DNA of 33,892 nucleotides, from NCBI GenBank assembly GCA_017694845.1, contig JADIMI010000051.1, positions 1-33,892 on the forward strand, read 5' to 3'. The notes under the pieces are model-generated. The model was not told the origin of the DNA. It ran no database searches and was given only the letters and a program-made list of their open reading frames with translations. This document shows, piece after piece, positions 32,404 to 33,892 of the stretch; the first letter of the stretch is position 1; each line of letters opens with the position of its first letter. This DNA comes from Candidatus Cryptobacteroides intestinavium (GTDB taxonomy: Bacteria; Bacteroidota; Bacteroidia; Bacteroidales; UBA932). Position numbers and translations under genes: made by a program.

Positions 32404-33626
32404 TAAAGGTTATATTGCGTAAAGGCAGGGAAGAGTCTGTCCGCAGGTTTCATCCGTGGGTGTTTTCCGGTGCTGTGGCAGAGATACAGGGAAGTCCGGC
32501 CGAGGGAGATATTGTCGGGGTGTATTCAAGCGATGGGACATTCCTCGCTTCCGGACATTATCAGATAGGGTCAATTGCAGTCCGGATTCTCAGCTTCGAT
32601 GAGAACATCAACAGCCCTGATTTCTGGAAAATTATGATTTCCAGGGCTTTGAAGGTGCGCATCGCAGCCGGTCTCGCCGAAGGATCAGGCCGTTGTGCCG
32701 ACGGTCATACGGCTGCAGGAGAAACTGACTGTTACCGTCTTGTGCACGGAGAAGGAGACAATCTGCCGGGTCTGGTGATCGATTATTATGCCGGAGTGTG
32801 TGTCGTGCAGGCCCATTCGGTGGGGATGTTCCGTTCAAGGAAACAGATATGCGAGGCTCTGCAGTATATATACGGGGACAGTCTCAAGGCTGTCTATGAC
32901 AAGAGTTCAGGCACAGTCCCGTTCAAGGCCGGTCTTGATCCGGTGGACGGCTATCTGTACCGCAGGGATGGCTTTGATGATTCGGAATTTTCCGTCTATG
33001 AGAACGGTCACCGTTTCATAGTGGACTGGACTGAAGGCCAGAAGACCGGTTTTTTCCTTGACCAGAGGGAGAACAGGGCACTCGTAGAAAAATATGCAGC
33101 GGGACGTAATGTGTTGAATCTCTTCTGTTATACAGGAGGTTTCTCGATATACGCCCTGGCTGGCGGCGCCCTGTCTGTCGACTCTGTCGACAGTTCCAGG
33201 AAAGCGGTCGCCCTTGTGGACAGGAACGTCTCTCTCAACGGGTTCGGGGAGGAAAGGCACAGTTCCCTGTGCTGTGATGCCATAGATTATCTGAAGTCCG
33301 TACCGGAGGGAAAATATGACCTTATGGTCGTGGACCCGCCTGCGTTCGCCAAGCACAGGGGAGCCCTGAAGAATGCCTTGAGAGCATATCAGAGGCTGAA
33401 TGCCGCTGCAATTTCCAAGGTCGCTCCCGGAGGCCTTGTTTTCACTTTCAGCTGCTCCCAGGTGGTCGACAAGGAGGCTTTCGCCCTTGCTGTCTTCTCG
33501 GCTGCCGCCCAGACCCGCAGGAGCGTCCGTATTCTGGACAGGCTCAACCAGCCTGCAGACCATGCCGTGAACATATATCATCCGGAAGGGGAGTATCTTA
33601 AAGGACTTCTCCTTTATGTCGAATAG
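32400..33626 (+). CDS. RlmI/RlmK-like class I SAM-dependent rRNA methyltransferase
   Basis: A 408-residue cytosine-C5 methyltransferase of the RlmI (YccW) type. An N-terminal PUA domain covers about residues 1-75 (RFHPWVFSGAVAEIQG, GDIVGVYSSDGTFLASGHYQ). The central region has LVHGEGDNLPGLVIDYY. The Rossmann domain begins FFLDQRENRALVEKYAAGRNVLNLFCYTGGF (SAM motif I), then motif IV VVDPPAFAKHRGAL and the Cys region FTFSCSQVVD. The start is the ATG at 32400, sharing an ATGA with the exonuclease stop; the upstream in-frame ATG at 32340 would overlap it by 64 bases. The exonuclease and this enzyme are probably translationally coupled. Confidence 0.93.
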   Translation: MIKVILRKGREESVRRFHPWVFSGAVAEIQGSPAEGDIVGVYSSDGTFLASGHYQIGSIAVRILSFDENINSPDFWKIMISRALKVRIAAGLAEGSGRCADGHTAAGETDCYRLVHGEGDNLPGLVIDYYAGVCVVQAHSVGMFRSRKQICEALQYIYGDSLKAVYDKSSGTVPFKAGLDPVDGYLYRRDGFDDSEFSVYENGHRFIVDWTEGQKTGFFLDQRENRALVEKYAAGRNVLNLFCYTGGFSIYALAGGALSVDSVDSSRKAVALVDRNVSLNGFGEERHSSLCCDAIDYLKSVPEGKYDLMVVDPPAFAKHRGALKNALRAYQRLNAAAISKVAPGGLVFTFSCSQVVDKEAFALAVFSAAAQTRRSVRILDRLNQPADHAVNIYHPEGEYLKGLLLYVE

Positions 33627-33713
33627 TTTGGCACACTTTGTGCAATATTCATTGTCGGTTCTTTGAGAATTACAATGTTTTAGTTAATAGTGTGTTACAG
33701 TTGACGGACCAAT

Positions 33714-33730
33714 GCGGGTGGCTAACCTGC
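33714..33730 (+). terminator. Weak hairpin after the methyltransferase gene
   Basis: GCGGGT (33714-33719) and ACCTGC (33725-33730) form a 6-base stem with one G-U pair, and a T-run follows 6 bases later. It lies about 90 bases after the stop codon. It is too weak to be sure. Confidence 0.25.
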
Positions 33731-33751
33731 TGCTGATTTTTGATAAAAAAG

Positions 33752-33782
33752 TTTGCAGATTAATAAAAAATGTCTACCTTTG
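33752..33782 (+). promoter_or_regulatory. Promoter of tRNA-Cys
   Basis: TTTG at 33752-33755 and TACCTTTG at 33775-33782 are separated by exactly 19 bases, the full Bacteroidota promoter pattern. It is the best match in the window and starts transcription just before the tRNA. Confidence 0.85.
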
Positions 33783-33796
33783 CACTCCGTTAGCAA

Positions 33797-33867
33797 GGTG
33801 CTATGGCCGAGCGGTTAGGCACAGGTCTGCAAAACCTGCTACAGCAGTTCGATTCTGCTTGGCACCT
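33797..33867 (+). tRNA. tRNA-Cys (anticodon GCA)
   Basis: A complete 71-base cloverleaf. The acceptor pair is GGTGCTA/TGGCACC with one G-U pair. The D arm is GCC-GAGCGGTTA-GGC. The anticodon stem is CAGGT/ACCTG with loop CTGCAAA, placing anticodon GCA at 33829-33831. The T arm is AGCAG-TTCGATT-CTGCT. The discriminator is U, as required for cysteine. CCA is not encoded. Confidence 0.97.
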
Positions 33868-33892
33868 CGACTTATTGGTTATTAGTTTTAGT

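Noticed and set aside
33631..33643. Hairpin GCACA-CTT-TGTGC just after the methyltransferase stop
   Set aside because: The stem is only 5 bases and no T-run follows, so a terminator is not supported.

Overview
The window looks like chromosomal DNA of a Bacteroidota bacterium, most likely order Bacteroidales. The evidence is Bacteroidota-type -7 boxes (TAnnTTTG) before many genes, FimB/Mfa2-type surface lipoproteins, a type III glutamine synthetase, and a Bacteroidota-style DUF349 protein and YidC. Base composition is moderate and the genes use many ATA and AGG codons. That fits uncultured gut lineages such as Cryptobacteroides, but the genus is a guess. No phage, transposon, CRISPR array or rRNA was seen, and no gap between genes exceeds 300 bases.

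Layout. (1) 2-4275, plus strand: the 3' part of a five-repeat DUF349 protein, yidC, and a YggS-type PLP-homeostasis protein. (2) 4402-11036, plus: a complete glycine cleavage operon, in the order lipoate ligase, gcvT, gcvH, gcvPA, gcvPB, lpdA. The ligase can lipoylate GcvH, and the P protein is split in two. A block of short repeats separates the two P-protein genes. (3) 11037-13181, minus: surE then lpxB. (4) 13401-15092, plus: gapA and rubrerythrin, each with its own promoter; gapA has a strong terminator. (5) 15196-17136, minus: a secreted C1 peptidase followed by pssA. (6) 17251-17970, plus: a small alpha/beta hydrolase.

(7) 17955-27246 is the accessory part and the most interesting region. 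A Crp/Fnr-family regulator on the minus strand is divergent from a plus-strand run of four lipoproteins and a membrane metallophosphoesterase. The first lipoprotein ends in a metzincin-type zinc motif. The second and fourth are long paralogs joining a fimbrillin-like front half to a FISUMP/lectin-like back half. The third is a short version that stops at the module boundary. A perfect palindrome, GTAACA-AA-TGTTAC, lies about 40 bases upstream of the predicted transcription start of this run. That is where a Crp/Fnr protein would sit to activate it.

(8) 27218-33892: a class I/II aminotransferase (minus) is divergent from glnN (plus). glnN is followed by a GTG-start lipoprotein of unknown function, a DEDDy 3'-5' exonuclease and an RlmI-like rRNA methyltransferase, the last three overlapping or nearly so. 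A tRNA-Cys with a textbook promoter closes the window.

Three of the four convergent gene pairs abut or overlap at their 3' ends. The fourth (rubrerythrin/pssA) is separated by a bidirectional hairpin terminator. Gene functions were assigned by reading motifs and by recalled family knowledge; no database search was run.
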